A program made the position numbers and the translations under genes. The notes beneath the pieces are model-generated. The model did no database searches, was not told the DNA's origin, and was given only the letters and a program-made list of their open reading frames with translations. This document shows positions 7,897-16,395 of a DNA stretch of 60,540 nucleotides, in pieces. This DNA comes from UBA6918 sp040754425 (GTDB lineage: Bacteria; Pseudomonadota; Gammaproteobacteria; Burkholderiales; Thiobacillaceae): positions 1 to 60,540 of the forward strand of contig JBFMCR010000026.1 of NCBI GenBank assembly GCA_040754425.1, in the 5' to 3' direction. Within the stretch, counting starts at the first letter, position 1, and every line of letters begins with the position of its first letter.

Positions 7897-8805
7897 ATGG
7901 CCGCACCGGACACCCACAACATCGCCGTTTTCTGCGACTTTGAGAACGTGGCCATCGGTATCAAGGAAGCCAGCTATCCGGACTTCAAGATCCGCCCCGT
8001 GCTCGAACGTCTGCTGCTGAAGGGCAGCATCGTGGTGAAGAAGGCCTACTGCGACTGGGACCGCTACAAGGAATTCAAGCGCGACATGCACGAGGCGGCG
8101 TTCGAGCTGATCGAGATTCCGCACGTGCGTCAGTCGGGCAAGAACTCGGCCGACATCCGCATGGTGGTGGATGCGCTCGACCTCTGCTACACCAAGTCGC
8201 ACATCGATACCTTCGTCATCATCAGCGGCGACTCGGACTTTTCGCCGCTGATTTCCAAGCTGAAGGAAAACGGCAAGGGCGTGATCGGCATCGGCGTGCG
8301 CGGCTCGGCCTCGTCGCTTTTGATCAGCAATTGCGACGAGTTCATTTTTTACGAGGACATCGTGCAGATAAAACCGGCGCCCAGGTCCGCCGCGAAGAAG
8401 CCGGCAGCGGCCAAGGCCGCCGCCGAGGCGACCGGCGAGCCGGCGAAGGAAGCCGCGCCGGCGCCGCACCCGACGCGGCGGCGCGGACGTCCTGCGGCAG
8501 GCAAGGCCGCATCCGCCGAAGTAGCCCCGGGCGAACCGGAACCCGAGGACAAAAAGAGCCGCGCCATCGACATCGTGGTGGGCACGGTGGAACAGCTGGT
8601 GTCGGATCGCGGCGGCGAGGGTTCGATTCCGGCGTCCACCATCAAGAACACCATCAAGCGCGTGCGCCCCGGTTTCAGCGAAGCGGAATACGGCTACAGC
8701 GCCTTCGGCAAGATTCTGGACGAGGCGCACAAGCGTGGCGTGCTGGTGGTGGAAAAGAAGGAAGGCGGCAGCGTCATCGTTAGCCTGCCCGCTTCCAGGA
8801 GCTGA
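7897..8805 (+). CDS. NYN-domain protein with C-terminal OST-HTH/LOTUS domain
   Basis: Protein of 302 residues. The NYN (LabA-like, PIN-fold) domain covers about residues 8-150, with acidic motifs FCDFENVA, ADIRMVVDALD and IISGDSDFSPLI typical of Mg2+-dependent RNases. A basic Ala/Pro/Lys-rich linker follows (residues 160-220), and the C-terminus (230-300) is an OST-HTH/LOTUS RNA-binding domain (IKNTIKRVRPGFSEAEYGYS). The combination is known in bacteria and implies RNA binding or cleavage. A short coiled-coil gene follows 6 bp after its stop, probably in the same transcript. Confidence 0.9.
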   Translation: MAAPDTHNIAVFCDFENVAIGIKEASYPDFKIRPVLERLLLKGSIVVKKAYCDWDRYKEFKRDMHEAAFELIEIPHVRQSGKNSADIRMVVDALDLCYTKSHIDTFVIISGDSDFSPLISKLKENGKGVIGIGVRGSASSLLISNCDEFIFYEDIVQIKPAPRSAAKKPAAAKAAAEATGEPAKEAAPAPHPTRRRGRPAAGKAASAEVAPGEPEPEDKKSRAIDIVVGTVEQLVSDRGGEGSIPASTIKNTIKRVRPGFSEAEYGYSAFGKILDEAHKRGVLVVEKKEGGSVIVSLPASRS

Positions 8806-8811
8806 TACGCG

Positions 8812-8997
8812 ATGGAACCCGACATGCAGGAAAAACTCGCCAAGCTGCGCGCCGCGCTGCAGGATCTGAAAAACTCGGGCGTGCTGGCGAAAGGCTACAT
8901 GGCCGAAGCGGCGCTGTTGGCCACGGTGGCGCTGATGGAAGAAATGATCGCGGAAATCGAGAAGCTCAAGCGCGAAAAGAACGGCGTGGAAAAGTAA
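8812..8997 (+). CDS. Short helical hypothetical protein, 61 aa
   Basis: Entirely helical 61-residue protein with heptad-like spacing (LAKLRAALQDLKN and IEKLKREKN ends) and a hydrophobic centre. It begins 6 bp after the NYN gene, so co-transcription is likely; it may be a partner of that RNA-binding protein. No family recognised. Confidence 0.6.
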   Translation: MEPDMQEKLAKLRAALQDLKNSGVLAKGYMAEAALLATVALMEEMIAEIEKLKREKNGVEK

Positions 8998-9076
8998 ACC
9001 GCCCTTTCGCAATGTCCTCATCCCGAGGCGCAGATCCCACCCCAACCCTCCCGCAGAAGTGGAGGATGCAAACGTA

Positions 9077-9967
9077 ATGCCCAAAACCCTAATTGACGGC
9101 GTGTTGCTGCTCGACAAGCCTGCGGGCTGGACTTCCAACGCCGCCCTGCAAAAAGCCAAGCGCCTGTTCAATGCCGCCAAGGCCGGCCATACCGGCACGC
9201 TCGACCCCTTTGCCTCGGGACTCCTGCCCGTCTGTTTCGGCCAGGCCACGAAGTTTTCCAGCCATGCCCTGCATGGAGACAAGACCTATCGCGCGATATT
9301 GAAGCTCGGCATCACCACCACGACCGGGGACGTCGAGGGCGATGCGCTGGAAACCCGCCCCGTTGAGGTCAAGCTTGAAACCGTCCTGCGGCTGTTGCCG
9401 AAATTTACCGGCCCGCTTTTGCAGACCCCGCCCATGTATTCCGCGCTCAAGCATCAGGGCCGTCCCCTTTACGAATATGCGCGCGCCGGCATCGAAATCG
9501 AACGCAAGCCCAGGGAAGTGACGATTTACAGCCTAGACGCCGAACGAATGGCGGAAGACGAACTGACCATCAGCGTGCGCTGTTCCGGCGGTACCTACAT
9601 CCGCACCCTGGCCGAGGACATCGGCAGGGCGCTGGGCTGCGGAGCGCACCTGATTGCGCTCACACGCACCGGGAGCGGCGAGTTTTCGCTCAATCAGGCC
9701 GTCGGCCTGGAAGCCCTGGAAAACATGAACGAACGGCAGCGCATGGCCTCCCTGCTCAAACCGGATGCCCTGGTAGCCCACCTGCCGCGGCTGGATGTCG
9801 ATGCCGACACGGCGCTTTGGCTCCTGCAGGGAAAACATCCAGCCAAGCCCGCCGGCTGCCCTTTTCAGGGCATGGCCCGCGTCTATGCGCCACAGGGTTT
9901 TCTCGGTCTGGTCGAAGTCGGGGAAAAGCTTGTGCCCGCCCGCCTCATGGCTTGCCCAACTGCTTGA
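9077..9967 (+). CDS. truB: tRNA pseudouridine(55) synthase TruB
   Basis: Converts U55 in the T-loop of tRNAs to pseudouridine. The catalytic Asp is in HTGTLDPFASGLLP. Other family blocks are GVLLLDKPAGWTS at the N-terminus, GDKTYRAILKLG, and GGTYIRTLAEDIG. The ATG at 9077 is chosen because MPKTLIDGVLLLDKP is the usual TruB beginning; GGAG lies 12 bases upstream. It is followed by rpsO and pnp, the conserved rbfA-truB-rpsO-pnp order, although rbfA and infB are not upstream here. The size of 296 residues is normal. Confidence 0.95.
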   Translation: MPKTLIDGVLLLDKPAGWTSNAALQKAKRLFNAAKAGHTGTLDPFASGLLPVCFGQATKFSSHALHGDKTYRAILKLGITTTTGDVEGDALETRPVEVKLETVLRLLPKFTGPLLQTPPMYSALKHQGRPLYEYARAGIEIERKPREVTIYSLDAERMAEDELTISVRCSGGTYIRTLAEDIGRALGCGAHLIALTRTGSGEFSLNQAVGLEALENMNERQRMASLLKPDALVAHLPRLDVDADTALWLLQGKHPAKPAGCPFQGMARVYAPQGFLGLVEVGEKLVPARLMACPTA

Positions 9968-10066
9968 GCCGAAAGCGTTTTCGGAGTATGATGCGCGATT
10001 TCCGAACGAAGCCCAACCAGCCGCCGGGCTTCGCGATTCCATAACCTAAGCTTTTAGGAGAAACAC

Positions 10067-10336
10067 ATGGCTGTCACGACCGCCGAAAAGGCACAAATCG
10101 TCAAGGATTACCAACGCGCAGCAAGCGATACGGGCTCGCCGGAAGTGCAGGTCGCCCTGCTCACCGCGCGCATCAATCATTTGACCGAACACTTCAAGGT
10201 CAACGCCAAGGACCACCACTCCCGCCGCGGTCTGCTCAAGATGGTGAGCCGCCGCCGCAAGCTTCTGGATTACCTGAAGCGCACCAACCTGGAAAGCTAC
10301 AAGACGCTGATCGAGCGCCTCGGGTTGCGCAAATAA
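10067..10336 (+). CDS. rpsO: 30S ribosomal protein S15
   Basis: Protein of 89 residues, the standard S15 length, with the conserved GSPEVQVALLTARINHLTEH and RRGLLKMVSRRRKLLDYL segments that bind the central domain of 16S rRNA. A good ribosome-binding site (TTTTAGGAGAAAC) precedes the ATG. It lies between truB and pnp as in most proteobacteria, and the downstream hairpin is at the usual place for RNase III/PNPase control. Confidence 0.98.
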   Translation: MAVTTAEKAQIVKDYQRAASDTGSPEVQVALLTARINHLTEHFKVNAKDHHSRRGLLKMVSRRRKLLDYLKRTNLESYKTLIERLGLRK

Positions 10337-10395
10337 CGCAGCGTCTGCGCAAGCAATCGTCCAGGGATCGGACACCTTATCGCGTCAAAAAACAG

Positions 10396-10419
10396 CCGCC
10401 CCGCCAGCCAGCGGGGCGG
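10396..10419 (+). promoter_or_regulatory. rpsO-pnp intergenic hairpin
   Basis: Strong stem CCGCCCCGC / GCGGGGCGG with a six-base loop, 27 bp before the pnp start. In enterobacteria a hairpin at this position is cut by RNase III and lets PNPase repress its own mRNA. The same role here is inference from position. It lacks a long U-run and so would be a poor terminator. Confidence 0.7.
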
Positions 10420-10445
10420 TGTCGTTTAGAGGAAAAGGATATAGC

Positions 10446-12581
10446 ATGAAAGTCACAAAATCGTTTCAGTACGGCCGCCACACCGTCACTCTGGAAACCG
10501 GCGAAATCGCGCGCCAGGCAGACGGAGCGGTCGTGGTCAACATGGATGACACCGTGGTGCTGGTCACCGTGGTCGCCAAGAAAGAGGTGAAGCCCGGCCA
10601 GGACTTCTTCCCCCTGACCGTGGACTACATGGAGAAAACCTACGCCGCCGGCCGCATCCCCGGCGGCTACTTCAAGCGCGAAGGCAAGCCCACCGAAAAG
10701 GAAACCCTGACATCGCGCCTGATCGATCGTCCCATCCGCCCGCTGTTTCCGGAAGGCTTCTTCAACGAAGTGCAGGTCATCGCGCACGTGCTGTCCTCCA
10801 ACCCGGAAGTGGATTCCGACATCCCTGCGCTGATCGGCGCTTCCGCCGCCCTGACCCTGTCCGGCGTGCCGTTCGACGGCCCCGTCGGCGCCGCGCGCGT
10901 GGGCTTCATCAACGGCGAATACGTGTTGAACCCCACCGCTTCCGAACTGAAGAACTCCGCGCTCGACCTGGTCGTGGCCGGCACCGAGGCCGCCGTGCTG
11001 ATGGTGGAATCCGAAGCCATGGAGCTGCCCGAAGACATCATGCTGGGCGCGGTAGTGTTCGGCCACCAGCAGATGCAGGCCGCCATCGATGCCATCAACG
11101 AACTGGCCGATGAAGCCGGCAAGGATCCCTGGGAGTGGGAGCCGCCCGCACCCAACACCGAACTCATCGGCAGGATCGAGGCGCTGGCCAAGGCCGAACT
11201 CGAACAGGCCTACTCCATCAAGCAAAAGCAGGCGCGCGTGGCTGCCGTGGATGCCATCCGCGACAAGGTGTTCAGTGAGCTCATTACCGCCGACATGGAC
11301 ACCCTGGCAGTGAACGTGGTCAAGGACGAGTTCTTCAAGCTGGAAGCCAAGGTCGTGCGCGGCCGCATCCTCTCCGGCCAGCCGCGCATCGACGGCCGCG
11401 ACACCCGCACCGTGCGCCCCATCACCATCCGCACCGGCGTGCTGCCGCGCACCCACGGTTCCGCCCTGTTCACCCGCGGCGAAACCCAGGCCCTGGTCAT
11501 CACCACGCTGGGCACCGGGCGCGACGAGCAGACCATCGAATCGCTCATGGGCGAATATTCCGAACGCTTCATGCTGCACTACAACATGCCGCCCTTCGCC
11601 ACCGGCGAGACCGGCCGCGTGGGCAGCCCCAAGCGCCGCGAAATCGGCCACGGGCGGCTCGCCAAGCGCGCCCTGCTGGCGGCGCTGCCCTCCAAGGAGG
11701 AATTCGGCTACACCATCCGCGTGGTGTCCGAAGTCACCGAGTCCAACGGCTCTTCCTCCATGGCCTCGGTCTGCGGCGGCTGCCTGTCCATGCTCGACGC
11801 CGGCGTGCCCATGAAGGCGCACATCGCCGGCATTGCCATGGGCCTCATCAAGGAAGGCAACCGCTTCGCCGTGCTCACCGACATCCTCGGCGACGAGGAC
11901 CACCTCGGCGACATGGACTTCAAGGTAGCCGGTTCCGAGAAAGGCGTGACCGCACTGCAGATGGACATCAAGATCCAGGGCATCACCAAGGAAATCATGG
12001 ACGCCGCGCTCAAGCAGGCGAAAGAAGGCCGCATGCACATCCTCGGCCTGATGAAAGAGGCCATCGGCGGCGCGCGCGAGGAAATGTCCGCCTATGCCCC
12101 GCGCATCCTCACCATGAAGATCAATCCGGAGAAAATCCGCGACGTGATCGGCAAGGGCGGCGCCGTGATCCGCGCGCTGACCGAGGAAACCGGCACGCAA
12201 ATTGATATCGAGGAGGACGGCACCATCAAGATCGCCTGTACCAGTACCGAGTCGGGCGAAGCTGCCAAAAAGCGCATCGAGGAAATCACTGCCGAGGTGG
12301 AAGTCGGCGCCGTGTACGACGGCACCGTGGTCAAGCTGCTCGACTTCGGCGCCATCGTCAATGTGCTGCCCGGCCGCGACGGCCTCCTGCACATCTCCCA
12401 GATCGCGCACGAGCGCATCGCCACCGTGGCCGAGCATCTCAAGGAAGGCCAGCAGGTGCGCGTGAAGGTGCTGGAAGCCGACGAGAAAGGCCGCCTGCGT
12501 CTGTCGATGAAAGCGCTGACCGAACCGCCCAGGAAGGAGGAAGCGCCCGCCGCCCCTGCTCCTGAAGGCGCCACGGAATAA
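10446..12581 (+). CDS. pnp: Polyribonucleotide nucleotidyltransferase (PNPase)
   Basis: Phosphorolytic 3'-5' exoribonuclease and degradosome component. The 711 residues contain two RNase PH-like domains (first with LIDRPIRPLFPEGF, second with RTHGSALFTRGETQAL and GDEDHLGDMDFKVAG), a KH domain (VIGKGGAVIRALTEETG) and a C-terminal S1 domain (GRDGLLHISQIAHERI). The ATG at 10446 is used rather than an upstream in-frame GTG because AGAGGAAAAGG stands just ahead of it and the upstream residues would lie inside the regulatory hairpin. A strong terminator follows. Confidence 0.98.
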   Translation: MKVTKSFQYGRHTVTLETGEIARQADGAVVVNMDDTVVLVTVVAKKEVKPGQDFFPLTVDYMEKTYAAGRIPGGYFKREGKPTEKETLTSRLIDRPIRPLFPEGFFNEVQVIAHVLSSNPEVDSDIPALIGASAALTLSGVPFDGPVGAARVGFINGEYVLNPTASELKNSALDLVVAGTEAAVLMVESEAMELPEDIMLGAVVFGHQQMQAAIDAINELADEAGKDPWEWEPPAPNTELIGRIEALAKAELEQAYSIKQKQARVAAVDAIRDKVFSELITADMDTLAVNVVKDEFFKLEAKVVRGRILSGQPRIDGRDTRTVRPITIRTGVLPRTHGSALFTRGETQALVITTLGTGRDEQTIESLMGEYSERFMLHYNMPPFATGETGRVGSPKRREIGHGRLAKRALLAALPSKEEFGYTIRVVSEVTESNGSSSMASVCGGCLSMLDAGVPMKAHIAGIAMGLIKEGNRFAVLTDILGDEDHLGDMDFKVAGSEKGVTALQMDIKIQGITKEIMDAALKQAKEGRMHILGLMKEAIGGAREEMSAYAPRILTMKINPEKIRDVIGKGGAVIRALTEETGTQIDIEEDGTIKIACTSTESGEAAKKRIEEITAEVEVGAVYDGTVVKLLDFGAIVNVLPGRDGLLHISQIAHERIATVAEHLKEGQQVRVKVLEADEKGRLRLSMKALTEPPRKEEAPAAPAPEGATE

Positions 12582-12596
12582 ATTTGGCGCACCCCT

Positions 12597-12628
12597 AAAA
12601 AAACCGCCCCATGGGGCGGTTTTTTTTT
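12597..12628. terminator. Bidirectional intrinsic terminator after pnp
   Basis: Stem CCGCCCC-AT-GGGGCGG with an A-run on the left and a run of nine T on the right, so it can terminate both pnp and the convergent gene on the minus strand. Confidence 0.95.
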
Positions 12629-12637
12629 GGCAGCGCT

Positions 12638-13081
12638 TCAGCCGCCGAACAGGGACGACCACCATCTTTTTCGGTTATTCGGCACCACGGCCGGCTCGAG
12701 GTCGACCGGCGCCTGCAGGCTCATGATCCACCCGGGGAAGATGTGGTGGCCGCTGGAACCGCAGGATACGCCCAGATTGTGCGGATCGTAGATCTTGATG
12801 AAGCCGGGCTTCTCCAGGTCGTCCGCATAGACGATGCCGCAGTAATCCTCGTCGTGCTCTCGGCGCAAGAGTTCGTCGATGTGGCGGATGAAGCGCTCGA
12901 CGTCCTCGGCACTGGCAGGCGTCTGCGGCACGTCCTGGCCGACGGCATAGAGGTACCAGCCCGCACCGCGGTCCACCTTGCTCCAGAAAGCCGTCAGCTG
13001 ATCCCAGGACAGCACGTTGTAGAGCAGCCCCCAGTACTTGGCCTCGAAGTCAGTGGTCACTTTCTGCGGCGCGTTCATCAC
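12638..13081 (-). CDS. Conserved hypothetical protein, 147 aa
   Basis: Soluble protein of 147 residues with many aromatic residues (KYWGLLYNVLSWDQL, GAGWYLYAVG) and an acidic middle; no known motif. It lies 10 bp downstream of dksA on the same strand, so it is probably co-transcribed with it. Two adjacent Met codons give a small start ambiguity. Confidence 0.65.
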   Translation of the reverse strand: MMNAPQKVTTDFEAKYWGLLYNVLSWDQLTAFWSKVDRGAGWYLYAVGQDVPQTPASAEDVERFIRHIDELLRREHDEDYCGIVYADDLEKPGFIKIYDPHNLGVSCGSSGHHIFPGWIMSLQAPVDLEPAVVPNNRKRWWSSLFGG

Positions 13082-13091
13082 TCCTCCCGAC

Positions 13092-13514
13092 TTATTTGGC
13101 GACCTGCTTTTCCTTGATTTCCTCCAGCGTCTTGCAGTCGATGCAAAGGCTGGCGGTGGGACGCGCCTGCAGGCGCTCGATGCCGATTTCCACGCCGCAG
13201 GACTCGCAGTAGCCGTAGTCGCCGGCGTCGATCTTGGCGATGGTCTCGTCGATCTTCTTGATCAGCTTGCGCTCGCGATCGCGGTTCCTGAGTTCCAGCG
13301 CCATGTCGGATTCCTGGGTGGCGCGGTCGTTGGGGTCGGCGAACACCGTGGCTTCGTCCTGCATGGAGTGGATGGTGGTGTCGATGTCCTGGGAAAGCTC
13401 GGCTTTCCAGGCTTCGAGGATTTTGCGAAAATGCGCCAACTGCTTGGCGTTCATGTATTCCTCGCCCTTTTTGGCCTTGTAGGGTTCAAAGCGCTTCAAA
13501 TGTTCGGTGGCCAT
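13092..13514 (-). CDS. dksA: RNA polymerase-binding transcription factor DksA
   Basis: Protein of 140 residues that binds the RNA polymerase secondary channel and works with ppGpp in the stringent response. The coiled coil carries the acidic tip in ATVFADPNDRATQESD, and the C-terminal zinc finger is CESC...CIDC with the regular spacing. Length and order match DksA proper rather than the shorter TraR-type proteins. It is read toward the hypothetical gene at 12638. Confidence 0.95.
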   Translation of the reverse strand: MATEHLKRFEPYKAKKGEEYMNAKQLAHFRKILEAWKAELSQDIDTTIHSMQDEATVFADPNDRATQESDMALELRNRDRERKLIKKIDETIAKIDAGDYGYCESCGVEIGIERLQARPTASLCIDCKTLEEIKEKQVAK

Positions 13515-13605
13515 ATGGTCTTTCCGGTTTTACTGAACAAAATAAACCTGACTTAATAACAGATTTACCCCCCCATCCGCAACCCATTATTGATCTTGAC
13601 CAATC

Positions 13606-14364
13606 ATGTCTTTGCAAGCCCTGCTTTTTGACGTGGACGGCACCCTCGCCGACACCGAGCGCGACGGCCACCGCCCCGCCTTCAACGCCGCCTTCCGCGA
13701 ATTCGGCCTGGACTGGGACTGGGACCCCCCCCTCTACGGCAAGCTCCTGGCCGTGACCGGCGGCAAGGAGCGCATGAAGCACTATGTGGACACCTTCCGC
13801 CCGGATTATGTGAAACCGGCCGATTTCGACGACCTCGTGGCCGAGCTGCACAAAGCCAAGACCCGTCACTACACCGCCATGCTGGCCGAGGGCAACGTGC
13901 CCATGCGCCCCGGTGTCAAACGCCTGTTGACTGAAGCCATGGATGCCGGCATCCGTCTGGCGGTGGCCACCACCACCACGCCGGAAAACGTCACCGCGCT
14001 TTTGGAACACAGCCTGGGCAAGGGCAGTTCCGAGTGGTTCGAGGTCATCGCCGCCGGCGACATCGTGCCGGCCAAGAAACCCGCGCCGGACATCTACGTC
14101 TGGGCCCTGGAGCGGATGAAGCTCAGGCCGGAAGACTGCCTGGCATTCGAGGATTCCGAAAACGGCATCCGCGCAAGCCGCGGCGCCGGCTTGAAGACCC
14201 TCGTCACGGTCAACGACTACACCCGCGACCACGACTTCACCGGCGCGGCCGTGGTGCTCACCGACCTGGGCGAACCCGACGCCCCCGCCACTGCTCTCTC
14301 AGGCGCCTGGCAGGGCGAGGGCTACGTCACGCTGGAAAGTTTGAATATCTTGCACCGCTGCTGA
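13606..14364 (+). CDS. HAD-superfamily phosphatase, CbbY-like
   Basis: Haloacid dehalogenase subfamily IA hydrolase of 252 residues. Motif I is FDVDGTLADTE with the two catalytic aspartates; motif II is the TTT of VATTTTPENV; motif III is the lysine of PAKKPAPDIY; and motif IV is AFEDSENGI. The sequence style (GKLLAVTGGKERM) is that of CbbY proteins, which hydrolyse xylulose-1,5-bisphosphate, a Rubisco inhibitor, in autotrophs. No Rubisco gene is in the window, so the substrate is a family-level inference. Confidence 0.85.
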   Translation: MSLQALLFDVDGTLADTERDGHRPAFNAAFREFGLDWDWDPPLYGKLLAVTGGKERMKHYVDTFRPDYVKPADFDDLVAELHKAKTRHYTAMLAEGNVPMRPGVKRLLTEAMDAGIRLAVATTTTPENVTALLEHSLGKGSSEWFEVIAAGDIVPAKKPAPDIYVWALERMKLRPEDCLAFEDSENGIRASRGAGLKTLVTVNDYTRDHDFTGAAVVLTDLGEPDAPATALSGAWQGEGYVTLESLNILHRC

Positions 14365-14398
14365 AAATCTGACACAGCGGAAAGGCAAAACCTTTTTT

Positions 14399-14475
14399 AA
14401 CAGGGAGGAAGGGGAGGTAAAAGAGGAAGACAAAATCAGGTTTTCCTCCCGTTCCCTCCCTATAACCTCCCTGTT
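14399..14475 (+). repeat. Intergenic purine/pyrimidine hairpin element (copy 5)
   Basis: Lies between the convergent HAD and folD genes. AACAGGGAGG at the left end is the exact inverse of CCTCCCTGTT at the right end; between them runs a G/A-rich arm (aaggggaggtaaaagagga) and its C/T-rich partner. Confidence 0.85.
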
Positions 14476-14503
14476 TATTGTTTTGCGTCTTGGCGCCTCA
14501 GCG

Positions 14504-15361
14504 TCAGACTTTGCTGTGGGTTTCGTAGGCCTGCAGGGTATTCTGCAAGAGCGAGGCCACGGTCATCGGCCCCACACCGCCCGGCACCGGGGTGATCCAG
14601 GCGGCGCGCTCGGCGGCCACGGCAAACTCGACGTCCCCGCAGATGCGTCCGTCTGGCAGGCGATTGATGCCGACGTCGGCGACAGTCGCACCTTCCTTGA
14701 TCCATTCGCCCCTGACGAGATTCGGCCGGCCCACAGCCACCACCACGATATCGGCCTGCAGCGCCAGCACGGGAAGATTTCTGGTCTGGCTGTTGGCCGT
14801 GGTCACGGTACAGCCTTCCATCAGGAGTTCCAGCCCCATGGGCCGGCCCACGTGGTTGGACGCGCCCACCACCAGCGCGTTCATGCCGCGCATGTCGGCA
14901 TGCACGGTTTTCAAGAGCGTCATCACGCCCATGGGCGTGCAGGAACGCAAGGTCGGCATGCGCACCGCCAGGCGGCCGATGTTGTAGGGGTGGAAGCCGT
15001 CCACGTCTTTATCGGGATGGATGCGCTCGATCACCGTTTCCGGATCGATCTGAGACGGCAGGGGCATCTGCACCAGAATGCCGTCCACTTCCGGGTCGTC
15101 GTTGAGCCTGTCGATCAGGGCCAGTAGTTCGGCCTGCGTCGTGGAAGCCGGCAGGTCGTAGGCAACCGAGCGGACATCGGCGCGTTCGCAGGCGCGCTTC
15201 TTGTTGCGCACGTAAATGGCCGAAGCCGGATCATCACCCACCAGGATCACCGCCAGCGTGGGTACTCGCCTGCCGGAAGCGACGAGTGCATCCACGCGCT
15301 GCCTGAGTTCGTCCACGATGCGTTCGGATAAGGCTTTGCCGTCAAGAATCTGGGCAGTCAT
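14504..15361 (-). CDS. folD: Bifunctional methylenetetrahydrofolate dehydrogenase/cyclohydrolase FolD
   Basis: Interconverts 5,10-methylene- and 10-formyl-tetrahydrofolate with NADP+. The 285 residues contain the catalytic lysine region YVRNKKRACE, VDGILVQMPLPSQID, the Rossmann-fold VVGASNHVGRPMGLELL, and the closing PGGVGPMTVA. Size and motif order are standard. The gene points away from the tRNA cluster that begins 110 bp upstream of its start. Confidence 0.97.
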   Translation of the reverse strand: MTAQILDGKALSERIVDELRQRVDALVASGRRVPTLAVILVGDDPASAIYVRNKKRACERADVRSVAYDLPASTTQAELLALIDRLNDDPEVDGILVQMPLPSQIDPETVIERIHPDKDVDGFHPYNIGRLAVRMPTLRSCTPMGVMTLLKTVHADMRGMNALVVGASNHVGRPMGLELLMEGCTVTTANSQTRNLPVLALQADIVVVAVGRPNLVRGEWIKEGATVADVGINRLPDGRICGDVEFAVAAERAAWITPVPGGVGPMTVASLLQNTLQAYETHSKV

Positions 15362-15472
15362 GGCGCTTCACAGTGGCTTGGATGGGAAAGGGGTATTTTC
15401 TCAAATTGTGCTGTTCCCCCTCAAGCTGAAATTGACCCGGATACAAACATTCGGGCATAATTCGCGGTCTTT

Positions 15473-15549
15473 CGGGGCGTAGCGCAGTCCGGTAGCGCGC
15501 TTGCTTTGGGAGCAAGATGTCGGGGGTTCGAATCCCTCCGCCCCGACCA
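15473..15549 (+). tRNA. tRNA-Pro (TGG)
   Basis: 77-nt cloverleaf: acceptor CGGGGCG/CGCCCCG, anticodon stem CTTGC/GCAAG with loop TTTGGGA (anticodon TGG), T arm with GGTTCGAAT, and encoded CCA end. Confidence 0.97.
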
Positions 15550-15598
15550 CCGGATTGCCTGGCCCCGAATAGTTGATGATTGCCCGCAGCAGATCAAA

Positions 15599-15675
15599 CT
15601 GCCCGTAGCTCAGCTGGATAGAGCATCGGCCTTCTAAGCCGAGGGTCACAGGTTCGACTCCTGTCGGGCAGGCCA
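15599..15675 (+). tRNA. tRNA-Arg (TCT)
   Basis: 77-nt cloverleaf: acceptor CTGCCCG/CGGGCAG, anticodon stem TCGGC/GCCGA with loop CTTCTAA (anticodon TCT), T loop GTTCGACT, encoded CCA. Confidence 0.96.
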
Positions 15676-15698
15676 GTTTGGTTGAAAGTTTTTTCAGT

Positions 15699-15775
15699 GG
15701 TGGCTGTAGCTCAGTTGGTAGAGTCCAGGATTGTGATTCCTGTTGTCGTGGGTTCGAGTCCCATCAGCCACCCCA
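15699..15775 (+). tRNA. tRNA-His (GTG)
   Basis: Acceptor GTGGCTG/CAGCCAC with the extra 5' G facing C73 that is diagnostic of tRNA-His. Anticodon stem CAGGA/TCCTG with loop TTGTGAT (anticodon GTG); encoded CCA. Last of three tRNAs and a possible integration site for the small accessory ORFs that follow. Confidence 0.95.
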
Positions 15776-15810
15776 AGAATCAAGCGTTTCCACGATAGTG
15801 GCCACTAACA

Positions 15811-15836
15811 AAAGCCCCGTTTTTGGGGCTTTTTTG
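15811..15836 (+). terminator. Terminator of the tRNA transcript
   Basis: Stem AGCCCC / GGGGCT with a six-base loop, followed by a run of six T. Confidence 0.9.
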
Positions 15837-15865
15837 TCTCCAGGAGCCTCCGATTTGTCTCCAAA

Positions 15866-16102
15866 ATGAAGATCGACAAACTCAAAGCCCAGCGCGAAAA
15901 GCTGAAAGCCCAGTTCGCCGAAGTTGACGCCAAGATCGCCAAAGCAGAGAAGGCAGCACGCGAGGCCGAGCAGCGCGAACTCGTCAGATTGATCCAGTCG
16001 CGCGGCATCACGGCCGCCCAGCTTTCCCAGTTTCTTGACACCCACGCATCACCGGGGGCGGGAAGTGACGGTAACAACCTGCCGGCAGTGCGACTGCCTT
16101 AA
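15866..16102 (+). CDS. Small coiled-coil protein, 78 aa
   Basis: The first 50 residues are a strongly charged amphipathic helix (KLKAQREKLKAQFAEVD, KAEKAAREAEQREL) followed by RLIQSRGITAAQLSQFL, a layout similar to small H-NS-like or plasmid accessory proteins. The tail after residue 60 is low in structure. It stands between the tRNA terminator and an ORF without a normal start codon, so it may belong to a decayed integrated element. Function unknown. Confidence 0.5.
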   Translation: MKIDKLKAQREKLKAQFAEVDAKIAKAEKAAREAEQRELVRLIQSRGITAAQLSQFLDTHASPGAGSDGNNLPAVRLP

Positions 16103-16296
16103 TCTTTACATCCGCCGCGAGTCAAACCGCCGCTTGGCGGGCGCGGCAGCGCGCGCTCGGCCTCAGGCCGCGCGAAATCTGGCTCACCGACGAGGAAGCG
16201 GACATTTTCCGGCGGATACTTGGCTTCTGGCGCGGGAGCGGCGGCGAAGAGCTGGACGACGACCAGCAGCGCGCCGCGCTAATTCTTAAACCCTGA
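16075..16296 (+). pseudogene. Small open frame without a canonical start codon (phage/plasmid-like)
   Basis: The frame is open from a TAA at 16072 to the TGA at 16294 and translates to a protein-like sequence (WRARQRALGLRPREIWLT, then DEEADIFRRILGFW) resembling short DNA-binding proteins of mobile elements. No ATG, GTG or TTG occurs ahead of the conserved-looking part, and it overlaps the end of the preceding gene in another frame. It may be the remainder of a gene broken by a frameshift. A clean terminator follows immediately, which supports a former gene end. Confidence 0.45.
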
Positions 16297-16302
16297 ATGA
16301 CA

Positions 16303-16328
16303 CGCCTCCAGACTGGAGGCGTTTTTTT
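16303..16328 (+). terminator. Intrinsic terminator
   Basis: Perfect stem CGCCTCCA-gac-TGGAGGCG with a run of seven T, 6 bp after the stop of the start-less frame. Confidence 0.95.
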
Positions 16329-16395
16329 GGCCGGATCCCTCGGGTATGCCCTTGACGAAAAAACCGCGTCTGGGCGATCCTGGCGGCTGCCAGAC

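Noticed and set aside
10377..12665. Very long open frame on the minus strand opposite pnp
   Set aside because: Exact shadow of the pnp gene in a GC-rich genome; low-complexity Ala/Gly/His composition and no known motif.
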